DNA of 35,688 nucleotides from Gammaproteobacteria bacterium. Lineage in GTDB: Bacteria > Pseudomonadota > Gammaproteobacteria > SZUA-152. A program made the translations under genes and the position numbers. Where the stretch lies: positions 1-35,688 of the forward strand of contig JAUWLO010000002.1 of the NCBI GenBank assembly GCA_030613605.1. Direction: 5' to 3'. Shown here piece after piece: positions 6,875 to 16,515 of the stretch. The notes under the pieces were generated by a model that saw only the letters and a program-made list of their open reading frames with translations, made no database searches and was not told where the DNA came from. Position 1 is the first letter of the stretch. Every line of letters begins with the position of its first letter.

Positions 6875-8257
6875 ATGATGGGTGCCCCACAAGCAACTAA
6901 CACTGACACGATTGCTGCTTTAGCTACTGCCCCGGGCCGAGGCGGCATTGGCATCATTCGCATTTCCGGCATCCTGGCATCAAAAATAGCAAAAAAAGTA
7001 CTGGGACAGATTCCCCCCCCGCGACAGGCTGAATATCTGCCTTATCTGGATGAGTTGGGCGAGACACTGGATGTTGGACTGGCCTTGTATTTTCCCGCAC
7101 CGAATTCTTTTACCGGTGAAGATGTTCTGGAGTTGCAAGGGCATGGTGGCCCGGTGGTCATGGATCTCTTGCTCAAAAGAGTTTATGGCCTTGGGGCCCG
7201 GCCCGCTCGTCCGGGTGAATTTTCAGAGCGGGCTTTTCTCAATAACAAAATGGACCTTACTCAGGCCGAAGCTGTTGCCGACCTTATTGATTGTGCCTCG
7301 GAACAGGCGGCACGTCTGGCGGTCCGATCATTACAGGGTGAATTTTCCAAGCGGGTGCATGATTTGGTGAGGTTAATCACGGAACTGCGCGTGTATGTTG
7401 AGTCTGCCATTGATTTCCCCGAAGAGGAGATTGATTTTCTTGCCGACGGACAGGTTGGCTCTCGATTGGCTGATGTACAGCAAGTATTGAGGAATACTCA
7501 GCAGGCAGCCCATCAGGGCAATTTATTAAGAGAAGGCATGACGGTGGTGATTGCCGGGCGACCCAACGCGGGTAAGTCCACCTTGCTAAACGCTTTAGCT
7601 GAGCGAGAAACCGCAATAGTAACCAGTGTGCCGGGAACCACCCGAGATATTTTGCGGGAACATATACAAATCGATGGTTTGCCATTACATATTATTGATA
7701 CGGCCGGATTGCGTGAAAGCGAGGATCCTGTAGAGCAGGAAGGCGTGCGCCGTGCATGGAAGGAAATAGAAAGTGCTGACCGCATTCTTTTGTTGCATGA
7801 TATTACCCAGGCCTTTGATGAACATGAACAAGAATTGCAAGAGTCATTATTGAAAGCAGGTCCACCAATGACGCTGGTGTTGAGCAAAGTGGATAAAATC
7901 GACAAAGCAAAAAGTAAAATTGACGAGGTTATTGCCGATTCAGTTGTGGAAGAAATTCGGGTATCTGCACAAACTGGAAAAGGTTTAAAGCAATTGAAAG
8001 ACCACCTGAAACAATGTGTTGGTTACCAGTCGGGCGGTGAAGGACAATTCATGGCAAGGCGGCGTCATCTGGAGGCGTTGAAACAGGCAAGCCAGCATCT
8101 GGAACAAGGCGCGAAGCAACTAAAGGAATTTTCGGCAGGAGAAATTTTGGCGGAAGAATTGCGTTTGGCACAACAGGTATTGGGGGGAATTACCGGTGAA
8201 GTGACTGCCGATGATTTACTCGGAGAAATTTTTTCCAGTTTTTGTATTGGCAAGTAA
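6875..8257 (+). CDS. mnmE: tRNA modification GTPase MnmE
   Basis: MnmE works with MnmG to build the cmnm5 modification on wobble uridine of several tRNAs, using tetrahydrofolate as carbon donor. The 460-residue sequence starts NTDTIAALATAPGRGGIGIIRISG, the folate-binding N-domain. The inserted G domain has G1 GRPNAGKS (about 228-235) and a G2 region with TTRD. It ends with the invariant C-terminal CIGK (catalytic Cys457). Two consecutive ATG codons are possible starts (6875, 6878). It follows yidC closely, but its usual partner mnmG is not downstream: lptD starts 6 bases after the stop. Confidence 0.97.
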   Translation: MMGAPQATNTDTIAALATAPGRGGIGIIRISGILASKIAKKVLGQIPPPRQAEYLPYLDELGETLDVGLALYFPAPNSFTGEDVLELQGHGGPVVMDLLLKRVYGLGARPARPGEFSERAFLNNKMDLTQAEAVADLIDCASEQAARLAVRSLQGEFSKRVHDLVRLITELRVYVESAIDFPEEEIDFLADGQVGSRLADVQQVLRNTQQAAHQGNLLREGMTVVIAGRPNAGKSTLLNALAERETAIVTSVPGTTRDILREHIQIDGLPLHIIDTAGLRESEDPVEQEGVRRAWKEIESADRILLLHDITQAFDEHEQELQESLLKAGPPMTLVLSKVDKIDKAKSKIDEVIADSVVEEIRVSAQTGKGLKQLKDHLKQCVGYQSGGEGQFMARRRHLEALKQASQHLEQGAKQLKEFSAGEILAEELRLAQQVLGGITGEVTADDLLGEIFSSFCIGK

Positions 8258-8263
8258 CTGTAG

Positions 8264-10612
8264 ATGAGCCATTTAATTTCTTTAGCTAAAGAATTTTTGA
8301 GGAATCATGATGCCGTACCGTTTGGTGTGACACGATTAGATATTTCTCGCACAAATCAAAAAAGATTTTTGTGTTATCGCAGGATGGTTGTTTTAGTGGG
8401 GTTATATTTTATTTTTACCCCGCTATCTGTACAAGCAGTAGAAAATCAATGGCGATTATGTACAACGCCTGTTAAAACAGTGCCAACAAAAATAACATCG
8501 GCAAAAAAAGATGTATCAGAAAATGCCGATGCCGATGCCAATGTTAGCAAGGAAATGATTTTTACTGCTGATGAGTTTGAAGTGCATGGCTCACAATATC
8601 GTTTGAAGGGTAAAGTGAAAGGTGGCCGTGGAGATCAGCAATTATCCGCAGATTCACTGAGTTATGATAAAAATACTGATTTAGCGGAGGCAGCGGGTAA
8701 TGTGCGATATGAGAGTGGTGAGCGCACCCTCACAGGCGACACCGCGAGCATTAACCTTGGGAAAGACACGGGTAGTATAAAGCCCGCCCGTTTCTGGTTT
8801 GCGGATAAACACATTCGTGGTCAGGCAGATTCAATTCAGTTTGATGGCGCCTCGAAGACGCGTTTGCAAGGCGTTACATTTACAACGTGTGATGAAGGTT
8901 CGGAAGACTGGTTGTTAAAAGCATCAAGTCTGCGCCTGGATACTGAAAATAATGTCGGCGTGGCCCGCCATGCTCGTATTAATTTCATGGGCGTCCCAAT
9001 TTTTTATTTTCCTTATCTAAGTTTTCCTTTGGAAGGACGTAAGAGTGGCTTCCTGGCACCTTCTTTTGGTAATTCAAGCAGTTCTGGTGCTGAGTTGAGT
9101 TTGCCTTATTACTGGAATATTGCGCCGCACAGAGACGCAACCCTGACGCCACTATATTTGAGTCGTCGGGGATTGCTTGTGGAAACAGAATTTCGGTATC
9201 TGAATGAACGAAGTTTTGGGCAGATCGAAGTCGCCCACATAAATGACGATCGTATTTTTGGCGATAGTCGCACTGCTGTTGGTTTTCAGCACCAGGGTAG
9301 CCCCGCACCCGCATGGCGCACCCGTCTGAACTATCAGCATGTATCAGATGTAGATTACCTGGATGATTTTGGCAGTGAATTGGCGACTAGCAGTGCAACG
9401 CATCTGGAAAGCCGAGCGAATGTGGCGTACCGAAGTGATTATTTGCAAGCCAGCTTGCTTGTGCAAGTATATCAAACGCTTGATGGAACCGTATCGGGCT
9501 CTGATAAACCTTATCAACGACTTCCCCAGATACGGGTAAACAGCCGAAACTGGAAAGGGCCAGCCGGCTTTGTGGCAGATGTTGATGCCGAGGTTGTTCG
9601 CTTTGACCGATCAGAAAGTGTGGTTGGTAATCGACTGGATGTACAACCCAGGATTAGCTGGCCATGGCGAGGCCAATCCGGTTTTGCCATTCCAAAACTG
9701 GTTTACAGGCATACCCAATACCAGCTAACGAGATCGGACCCTGCCTTTGATGACAATCCTTCGCGCAGCCTGCCAATTTTTAGTCTGGACAGTGGCTTAT
9801 ACTTTGAGCGTGAGCTTGGTAAAAATGGCAATGTTGCACGCCAAACGCTTGAGCCGCGGTTGTTTTATTTACATGCCTCGTATCGAAATCAGGAGAATTT
9901 AATCGTCGATGAATTGAGTGTGGATCGTGTTTTTGACAGTAGTCTCCCCCTTTTCAGTTTTAGCCAAATGTTTCGTGAAAACCGTTTCTCAGGTGCTGAC
10001 CGGGTTGCTGACGCGAACCAGCTGAGTGCCGCTTTAACGACACGGTTTCTGGATAACCGTGGGCGTGAACTACTGAGCGCCAGCATGGGTCGAATCATGT
10101 ACTTTCAGGATCGTGAAGTTACGCTGCCGGGCGGAATCGCTGAGACAGATTCTACTTCAGACTGGCTGGCTGAAATCAAAAGTCACTGGACGTCAGCAGT
10201 AAGCGCCAGGGCTAGCATTCAATGGAATTCTGATAACGGCCGAATGGAACGTGGATCTGCGTATGTTTTATATCAAAAGGATAAACGAAGTGTACTTAAG
10301 CTAGCATATAATTTTGAGGAAAATAATATAGAACAGAGCGATTTGGCATTTATCTGGCCGCTATCATCACACTGGAGCCTGGTCGGTCGCTGGTTACACT
10401 CTATACGTGATGATGTGACCCTGGAGACACTTAAAGGCGTAGAGTATGAGAGCTGTTGCTGGACGGCTCGCCTGGTACAGCGCACATATCGAGTGGATGC
10501 TCTGGATGAGGATGAAAACAATAGCATCTGGTTTCAACTGGAATTAAAAGGATTAACCAGTGTAGGCAAAGGCATTAAGAATTTATTGGCTCGTGATATT
10601 ATTTCGCCCTGA
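8264..10612 (+). CDS. lptD: LPS-assembly outer membrane protein LptD
   Basis: LptD is the outer-membrane beta-barrel that, with LptE, inserts LPS into the outer leaflet. The predicted 782-residue protein has a jellyroll OstA domain (about 97-225, FTADEFEVHGSQYRLKGKVK onward) and then a long barrel. The four disulfide cysteines are present: C66, C209, and the adjacent pair C731-C732 in YESCCWTARL. The signal peptide is internal to this frame (VVLVGLYFIFTPLSVQA, about 42-58), so the true start may be nearer the ATG at 8384. The 8264 start leaves an unusual 35-residue extension with no clear ribosome-binding site. It follows mnmE by 6 bases and precedes surA, its usual partner. Confidence 0.94.
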   Translation: MSHLISLAKEFLRNHDAVPFGVTRLDISRTNQKRFLCYRRMVVLVGLYFIFTPLSVQAVENQWRLCTTPVKTVPTKITSAKKDVSENADADANVSKEMIFTADEFEVHGSQYRLKGKVKGGRGDQQLSADSLSYDKNTDLAEAAGNVRYESGERTLTGDTASINLGKDTGSIKPARFWFADKHIRGQADSIQFDGASKTRLQGVTFTTCDEGSEDWLLKASSLRLDTENNVGVARHARINFMGVPIFYFPYLSFPLEGRKSGFLAPSFGNSSSSGAELSLPYYWNIAPHRDATLTPLYLSRRGLLVETEFRYLNERSFGQIEVAHINDDRIFGDSRTAVGFQHQGSPAPAWRTRLNYQHVSDVDYLDDFGSELATSSATHLESRANVAYRSDYLQASLLVQVYQTLDGTVSGSDKPYQRLPQIRVNSRNWKGPAGFVADVDAEVVRFDRSESVVGNRLDVQPRISWPWRGQSGFAIPKLVYRHTQYQLTRSDPAFDDNPSRSLPIFSLDSGLYFERELGKNGNVARQTLEPRLFYLHASYRNQENLIVDELSVDRVFDSSLPLFSFSQMFRENRFSGADRVADANQLSAALTTRFLDNRGRELLSASMGRIMYFQDREVTLPGGIAETDSTSDWLAEIKSHWTSAVSARASIQWNSDNGRMERGSAYVLYQKDKRSVLKLAYNFEENNIEQSDLAFIWPLSSHWSLVGRWLHSIRDDVTLETLKGVEYESCCWTARLVQRTYRVDALDEDENNSIWFQLELKGLTSVGKGIKNLLARDIISP

Positions 10613-10675
10613 TACCTGTTGCCGTGATTGGTGATATTCAGTTATTTATAGATAGAAAAGAGAGAAGAAATTTTA

Positions 10676-11971
10676 ATGAAATTCACATCTAGTTTTTTAA
10701 TATTATTGGCGGCATTTGCCTGGAATCCGGTAGCGATTGCTGCGCTTTCAACAAGCGATCCTCTAGACCGGATTGTTGCGGTAGTGAATAACGATGTAAT
10801 AACCGAGTTAGAACTTAATATAGAAGTCACTAATATTAAGAATCAATTGCGTCAACAAAAAACCAGGTTTCCTTCAGACGCCATCCTGAAAAAACAATTG
10901 CTGGAACGAATGATCCTGCGTCAGATACAGTTGCAGATGGCGGATCGAATACATCTAAGAGTTGATGATGAAATGCTAAACCGCACCATGGATAATATTG
11001 CGGCCCAGAATAAACTCAGCCTTAAGAGTTTGCGTGAAACTTTAGAAAAAGAAGGGACTGACTTTGCGCAATTCAGGGAGAATATGCGGCATGAAATAAT
11101 AATCAATCAATTACAAAAACGTCAGGTTCATAATCGTATTACCATTACCAATCAGGAAATAGAGAGATTTCTTAAAAATATTGAATTACGTGGTGGGCAA
11201 ACCACGGAATACCACTTGGGCCATATTTTAGTTGCAATACCAGAAGCGGCGAGCTCGGCACAAATTTCACAGGCCAGGGGAAAATCCAGCGATATTATAA
11301 AAAAATTAAGCGAGGGCGCAGATTTTACCCAAATTGCGATTGCAATGTCCGATGGTCAACAGGCCCTTGAAGGCGGCGATATAGGTTGGCGTCGTTTTGA
11401 GGCGCTGCCAACTTTATTTTCTAGCTGGGTAAATGAACAGGCAGTGGGTAACGTAAGCCATGCAATACGTAGTCCGAGCGGATATCACATCATAAAATTT
11501 CTTGGTAAGCGTGAAAATGAACAACAATACGTTGTTACCCAAACGCACGCACGACACATTTTAATTCGTACGGGAGAATTTTCCAATAATAATGAGGCAC
11601 GCAGTCGTGTTGCAAAATTAAGAGTACGCATCCTGGCAGGCGAAGATTTTTCGACATTAGCGAAGGCGCATTCTGATGATCCTGGTTCATCGACAAATGG
11701 CGGAGATTTGGGATGGATAAATCCCGGCACAATGGTGCCTCCGTTTGAACAGGCATTAAGTTTATTGGGTGATAATCAGATTAGTGAACCTGTACAGACC
11801 AGATTTGGATGGCACATTATAGAAGTGTTAGGAAAACGTACGCACGACAATACAGGCAGTGTTAAGCGTAAAAAAGCCCAGGAAACCATTCGGGCCAGGA
11901 AAATTGAACCCGCCTTGCAGAGTTGGATGCGCCGTTTACGCAGCGAGGCCTTTGTTGAAAACCGGCTGTAA
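10676..11971 (+). CDS. surA: Periplasmic chaperone and peptidyl-prolyl isomerase SurA
   Basis: SurA escorts unfolded outer-membrane proteins, including LptD, to the BAM complex. The 431-residue precursor has a signal peptide ending about AIA at residue 22. A SurA N-terminal chaperone domain begins DRIVAVVNNDVITELEL, followed by two parvulin domains (about 175-280 and 285-390; HLGHILVAIP and HARHILIRTG, each with a GGDIGW or GGDLGW motif) and a C-terminal helix. Length and order match E. coli SurA (428 residues). The lptD-surA-pdxA-rsmA order is the conserved gammaproteobacterial operon. Confidence 0.96.
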   Translation: MKFTSSFLILLAAFAWNPVAIAALSTSDPLDRIVAVVNNDVITELELNIEVTNIKNQLRQQKTRFPSDAILKKQLLERMILRQIQLQMADRIHLRVDDEMLNRTMDNIAAQNKLSLKSLRETLEKEGTDFAQFRENMRHEIIINQLQKRQVHNRITITNQEIERFLKNIELRGGQTTEYHLGHILVAIPEAASSAQISQARGKSSDIIKKLSEGADFTQIAIAMSDGQQALEGGDIGWRRFEALPTLFSSWVNEQAVGNVSHAIRSPSGYHIIKFLGKRENEQQYVVTQTHARHILIRTGEFSNNNEARSRVAKLRVRILAGEDFSTLAKAHSDDPGSSTNGGDLGWINPGTMVPPFEQALSLLGDNQISEPVQTRFGWHIIEVLGKRTHDNTGSVKRKKAQETIRARKIEPALQSWMRRLRSEAFVENRL

Positions 11972-12016
11972 CGGGTTGCCTATTCTGAATATTATCCAGG
12001 AAATTTTTGGCTTATT

Positions 12017-13048
12017 GTGAACAATATTATTCCTCGTCTGGTGATTACTCCTGGTGAGCCCGCGGGCATCGGACCGGACCTTTGTGTGATGCTGGCTCAG
12101 CTAAGTTTGTCTGTAGAGCTCGTGGTCATTGCCGATAAAGGTTTATTAACAAATCGCGCAAAACAATTAAATCTTCCTTTATCCCTTAAAGATTTTGATC
12201 CGTCAGCAGAAAAAATAGTGCACCAACCAGGAGCATTACAAATCATCAACGAAAGCCTGGTTGTTTCAGCCGAAACGGGAATATTAAATAAATCTAATGC
12301 GCCTTATGTTTTAAATACTCTCGATAAAGCCATTGATGGATGTATGAGTGGACTTTTTGATGCTCTCGTTACCGGGCCGATTCATAAGGGCATCATTAAT
12401 GAATTTTTTAACGAGTCTGGTAACGAAAATTCCAAAATAATATTTACCGGACACACTGAATATCTAGCAGAACGTACCGGATGTGATTTACCCGTCATGA
12501 TGCTGGCAACCAAAGGACTTCGAGTTGCCCTGGTAACAACGCATTTGCCTCTATCCCGTGTTTCAGAAAACATAACGGCGGATCGCCTCACGAAAGTAGT
12601 GGAAATTCTGCATCAGGAGCTGGTTAATCGCTTTGATATTGAATCGCCCGAAATTTTGGTTTGTGGCCTCAATCCTCATGCCGGCGAAGATGGCCACCTG
12701 GGCCGTGAGGAAATCGAAATTCTTATCCCTGTGTTAGATAAACTTCGAGAGCGTGGCTGGAATTTACACGGGCCTTTGCCTGCAGATACTTTGTTTGTCC
12801 CAGACAGGCTTAAACAGGCCGATGCGGTGTTGGCCATGTATCATGATCAGGGCCTTCCCGTGTTAAAACATATGGGATTTGGCCAGGCAATCAATATAAC
12901 GCTGGGCCTGCCGATCATTCGCACCTCAGTGGATCATGGTGTGGCGCTTGATTTAGCCGGAACGGGTAAGATTAAATTGAGCAGCCTGAAATTAGCGATA
13001 GATACAGCAACGGATATGGCGAATAAAGTAACGGGTCATTTGCAGTGA
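12017..13048 (+). CDS. pdxA: 4-hydroxythreonine-4-phosphate dehydrogenase
   Basis: PdxA oxidises 4-phosphohydroxy-L-threonine in the DXP-dependent route to pyridoxal phosphate. The 343-residue enzyme begins RLVITPGEPAGIGPDL and shows the three metal-binding histidines: H176 in THLPLS, H221 in GLNPHAGEDGH, and H276 in AMYHDQGLPVLK. PIHK and FTGHTEYLA substrate-site segments are also present. The start is a GTG with only a distant AGG element about 13 bases upstream, so translation may be weak or coupled. The gene sits between surA and rsmA as in E. coli. Confidence 0.96.
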   Translation: MNNIIPRLVITPGEPAGIGPDLCVMLAQLSLSVELVVIADKGLLTNRAKQLNLPLSLKDFDPSAEKIVHQPGALQIINESLVVSAETGILNKSNAPYVLNTLDKAIDGCMSGLFDALVTGPIHKGIINEFFNESGNENSKIIFTGHTEYLAERTGCDLPVMMLATKGLRVALVTTHLPLSRVSENITADRLTKVVEILHQELVNRFDIESPEILVCGLNPHAGEDGHLGREEIEILIPVLDKLRERGWNLHGPLPADTLFVPDRLKQADAVLAMYHDQGLPVLKHMGFGQAINITLGLPIIRTSVDHGVALDLAGTGKIKLSSLKLAIDTATDMANKVTGHLQ

Positions 13049-13055
13049 AAATTTC

Positions 13056-13835
13056 ATGAAAGACCATCGCGCGCGAAAACGGTTTGGACAACATTTTCTA
13101 ATTGATGGCAATGTTGTTACACGAATCGTAGCAGCCATTAACCCTCAACAGGGTGATCATATTGTAGAAATTGGCCCTGGCCTGGGTGTGTTAACAGAAG
13201 CCTTGTTGTCTTGTGTGCCCGAGCTGGATGCGGTGGAACTGGATCGCGATATTATCCCAAAGTTAGCGGAACGTTGTGGGAAACTGGGGAGCCTTACGAT
13301 TCATGAAGCTGATGCTCTGCAGTTTGATTTTATGGCATTAGCTGGCGACAAACGGCCTTTAAGAATTGTAGGCAACCTGCCCTACAACATATCGACACCT
13401 TTAATGTTTCATTTGATTGAATCAAGCCAGGTTATTAGTGATATGCACTTTATGTTGCAAAAGGAAGTGGTCAATCGTCTGGCAGCGCAGCCAGGCAATA
13501 AAGATTATGGTCGCCTGAGTGTGATGATGCAGTTTCACTGTCAGGTTGATTCATTATTTGATGTGCCGCCAGAGTCATTCGATCCACCACCCAAAGTAAA
13601 TTCTGCAGTAGTACGTTTAATTCCCTACAGTGAACCGCCAGTGAAAGTGAATGACGTTAAAATTCTGGAGAAAGTAGTGACGCAGGCATTTTCGCAGCGA
13701 CGTAAAACCATTCGCAATACCTTAAAGCCATTATTGAGCGCAGAACAAATGGAAAAGCTGGGTATCGATCCGGTTCGGCGTGCAGAAACTTTGAGTCTGA
13801 GCGAATTTGCTGAATTATCGAATTTAGTGGGTTAG
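13056..13835 (+). CDS. rsmA: 16S rRNA (adenine(1518)-N6/adenine(1519)-N6)-dimethyltransferase
   Basis: RsmA (KsgA) dimethylates two adjacent adenines in the 3' hairpin of 16S rRNA, a late quality check in 30S assembly. The 259-residue protein starts ARKRFGQHFLIDGNVV, has the SAM-binding motif VEIGPGLGVLTEAL (about 38-51) and the catalytic NLPYNIS motif (about 107-113). The tail RRKTIRNTLKPL is typical. It begins 7 bases after the pdxA stop. The apaG and apaH genes that often follow are replaced by a convergent gene whose stop lies 28 bases away. Confidence 0.96.
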   Translation: MKDHRARKRFGQHFLIDGNVVTRIVAAINPQQGDHIVEIGPGLGVLTEALLSCVPELDAVELDRDIIPKLAERCGKLGSLTIHEADALQFDFMALAGDKRPLRIVGNLPYNISTPLMFHLIESSQVISDMHFMLQKEVVNRLAAQPGNKDYGRLSVMMQFHCQVDSLFDVPPESFDPPPKVNSAVVRLIPYSEPPVKVNDVKILEKVVTQAFSQRRKTIRNTLKPLLSAEQMEKLGIDPVRRAETLSLSEFAELSNLVG

Positions 13836-13863
13836 CCAATTAAAGTTATGACTAATGAAGAAA

Positions 13864-14946
13864 TCACCAATCCATGCGCTCCATCAAATAGCCTAAACAA
13901 TCCTGTCGGATCACGTTTTTATCCAGTGTAAACATGGACGGCATAAATTCTCGCGCAGTGCGTAATTGCCCTGCCTCAAGGGTTAAATAGCGATTTGTTG
14001 CGTCATTCCCATGTTCATCTGTTACACGCAGCGGGATCTCTGTTTGATTTATATTTAAATTTCCAAGACTGGTGCCCCTGGAAAGCTCGGTAAAATTAAG
14101 ATGATCCAGTGTGGCAGGGAAGCATATATCCGTTGATAGTGTTTCGACGGCATCCATTTTATTTAAATCTTTGTCGTTAGAAGTATCGTTATCAAAGCTA
14201 AAACTAATGTGTTCAGGTACGGTTATCGTTGCGACGGTATGATACAGGTCCATATCATGCGCAGCGACTGGATGACTCGGTAGTTCCGAAAGATGCAGGC
14301 AAGTGTTGATGAATTCTGCGGCATGGGTTGCACCGTAAGCCTGGTCCGGTTTCCCACACTCCACAGTAACGGAGGGGCAAATATCGGCAAAGGCCATTGA
14401 TTGCACCCCCTTGGGTCGGATGAAATACACCACAGTGCGCGAAAACAACGTGGCGAGGTGGAAAAAACGGTGGTCGAGTCTGTTGATGCAGCCGTAGTGT
14501 GGATTAAGTCCCGTATTGTTGTGTACATCAACACTGGCAAAAACATCTTTTTCACGCATTGTGTCGACAATGTATTTCATCATGGCACGCTCTGATTTAT
14601 CGTCCTGATTTTTGGTTTCACTTTCCGGGCCACAATCCTCGCATGGCCAAATGCGGTTGTAATCAGGTTGTTTATCCAGGTGTCGGGCAGCTTCATGAGC
14701 TGCCGACACATTGCCAATAAATATTGAAATTGAACGAGGCAGGGGTTTATCCCGATTTTTTTTGAGGAAAAGCTGTAAAGCGAATAAGCCAGTTGGTTCA
14801 TTGCCATGGAGTAAAACGGAAACAAACAGAGGGTTTTTTCGCCTTCCTTCAAGATGGATAAGTGTTGGGCCAGGTAAAATAGTATGCAGATTTTCGGGGC
14901 TGCAATTCTCAAAACCTTCGGGTATATGATTGAGTTCGGTTAGCAT
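13864..14946 (-). CDS. M14-family succinylglutamate desuccinylase/aspartoacylase-like amide hydrolase
   Basis: The 360-residue protein has the zinc-amidohydrolase pattern of the AstE/ASPA branch of family M14. Zinc ligands are H47 and E50 in LLHGNEPTG and H142 in SVDVHNNTG; substrate-binding DYNRIWP lies at about 95-101; the catalytic glutamate is E196 in VTVECGKP. Such enzymes cleave N-acyl amino acids or gamma-linked amides. The last 150 residues are less recognisable and probably form the beta-sandwich lid. There is no signal peptide, so it is likely cytosolic. It starts 10 bases after the GCS2 ligase gene on the same strand, implying a shared transcript and substrate. It is not astE itself in the sense of an arginine-catabolic operon. 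Confidence 0.8.
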   Translation of the reverse strand: MLTELNHIPEGFENCSPENLHTILPGPTLIHLEGRRKNPLFVSVLLHGNEPTGLFALQLFLKKNRDKPLPRSISIFIGNVSAAHEAARHLDKQPDYNRIWPCEDCGPESETKNQDDKSERAMMKYIVDTMREKDVFASVDVHNNTGLNPHYGCINRLDHRFFHLATLFSRTVVYFIRPKGVQSMAFADICPSVTVECGKPDQAYGATHAAEFINTCLHLSELPSHPVAAHDMDLYHTVATITVPEHISFSFDNDTSNDKDLNKMDAVETLSTDICFPATLDHLNFTELSRGTSLGNLNINQTEIPLRVTDEHGNDATNRYLTLEAGQLRTAREFMPSMFTLDKNVIRQDCLGYLMERMDW

Positions 14947-14956
14947 TTATTAACTT

Positions 14957-16387
14957 TTAGAGATCCCATTCATGTACGGGTGTGCCCGTGTGCTGTCTTT
15001 CCATATATGCTGATAGAAGAGCCTTCATATCGTTACCATGTTTGGCTACAAAGGCACGTTGCCAGCTCGCTCCATTACAGGAAGAGCGCACCCGGCTACT
15101 GATAATGCTCAGGTATTTGGAAATATCCTTATCGAAAATGCCCAGATCCGTTAAACCTTCTTTGGCCAGCGGTAATAAAATATTCTGCAAAAGAGACTGG
15201 GCCGGATGTTTTTGACCATCTACCCAGATAATGTGTGCATCCAGACCATATTGTGCACAGGCATAAAAATTATCACGTGCCTGTGCAAAATCCATAAGAC
15301 TTTCGGGGGCACTTTCCATATTACATAATGCATGAGTAAGGCCGTAGTAAAAAGCGGCATTAGCAAATGAATCAATGATTGTAGGACCAGCAGGTACCAC
15401 TCGCTGTTCAATTCTAATAAAGGGCTCACCATTTTTAAAAGCCAGTAACGGACGATTCCAGCGCCACAAGGTGCCATTGTGTAATGATAAATGCGCCATT
15501 TCTTCGGCAGGTGTATCGAACGTAGTGGGTAACAGCACGGGATAGTGCTCATAATTTTCGGTAAAACATTCCATCAATGAATGGCGCGCATAGCCCGAGC
15601 CAAAAGTTACGCGGCGCATGGGCCCATGTGACTCTTCTTCATATCCCCCGGCTTCTACTGCTTGTTCGAATAAGGGAATACGTGATTCAGCCCACAGGTC
15701 TTTGCCAAACAGGTAGGGAGAATTTGCGCTAACGGCTACTAGTGGCGCAGAGGCTATAATAGAAGCGTTGTAAGCACGCATCGCCCGCTCTGGTGAAACC
15801 TGCAGATGAATTTGAAACGAAGTAGTGGCTGATTCCAGCATCACATCATTGTGTTCAGCGCGCAGGATGTCTTTGCCGTGTATATCAAGCTGTAAGGGAC
15901 GACCACCACGTAATCGCAGGATTTCATGATTCAATGCGACGTAACGGTTCATGGATGACAGGTTATCCATTATGAGGTGCTGGTTTTCGACGGTGGGCAG
16001 GATGCCGATCATGGCAAGGTCGGCATCCATTTGGTTGGCCACGTTGCGAGCCTTATTCCAGTCTTTTTGTAGTGCATTGTTCATGCGGGTTAATACATTA
16101 CCGCTGATTTCTTCAGGTGCGAGATTGAATTCCACATTGAAGGTAGCAAGCTCTGGGGTGACCAGCGGGCTATTAAGAGACTTCAGAAAAACACCATTTA
16201 TAGGTGCAGGCATCATATGCCGGTCCACCAGCCAGGCTTCAAGCTCCAGGCCGGCCATAGGTGGACAGGATTTGAATCGATTTTCGGCGAACCAGTGCGC
16301 GAGGAGTTCGGTTTCCTGGCCTAGCCGTTGATGAAAGGTTTCAAAATCCTGTGCTGAAAAACGGACTTCATTGATTTCCTGGCCCAT
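14957..16387 (-). CDS. Glutamate-cysteine ligase family (GCS2-type) carboxylate-amine ligase
   Basis: This 476-residue protein looks like the GCS2 family, ATP-dependent ligases of the glutamine-synthetase fold that join a gamma-carboxyl group to an amine. The N-terminal GLELEAWLVD (about 46-55) is the family's metal-binding Glu motif. Further on are FNVEFNLAP, SFQIHLQVS, and the Arg/Glu-rich FIRIEQRVVPAGPTIID. No signal peptide or membrane segment is visible. True glutathione synthesis would usually also need gshB, which is not here. Instead the partner is an M14 amide hydrolase 10 bases downstream, a pairing noted in comparative studies of amidoligases. The product is unknown. It diverges from glyQ. 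Confidence 0.8.
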   Translation of the reverse strand: MGQEINEVRFSAQDFETFHQRLGQETELLAHWFAENRFKSCPPMAGLELEAWLVDRHMMPAPINGVFLKSLNSPLVTPELATFNVEFNLAPEEISGNVLTRMNNALQKDWNKARNVANQMDADLAMIGILPTVENQHLIMDNLSSMNRYVALNHEILRLRGGRPLQLDIHGKDILRAEHNDVMLESATTSFQIHLQVSPERAMRAYNASIIASAPLVAVSANSPYLFGKDLWAESRIPLFEQAVEAGGYEEESHGPMRRVTFGSGYARHSLMECFTENYEHYPVLLPTTFDTPAEEMAHLSLHNGTLWRWNRPLLAFKNGEPFIRIEQRVVPAGPTIIDSFANAAFYYGLTHALCNMESAPESLMDFAQARDNFYACAQYGLDAHIIWVDGQKHPAQSLLQNILLPLAKEGLTDLGIFDKDISKYLSIISSRVRSSCNGASWQRAFVAKHGNDMKALLSAYMERQHTGTPVHEWDL

Positions 16388-16515
16388 ATTTCTCCCAATG
16401 GAGTCGTTTAAAATGGTTTTAGTAGTTATATGTCAGTGTTATGTGCCAAAAAAGCCCCAGAGTCTAGTTAATCCGTATTTCTCGTTGATCGACACAAGAA
16501 TTAGGGTTTTGTCGA

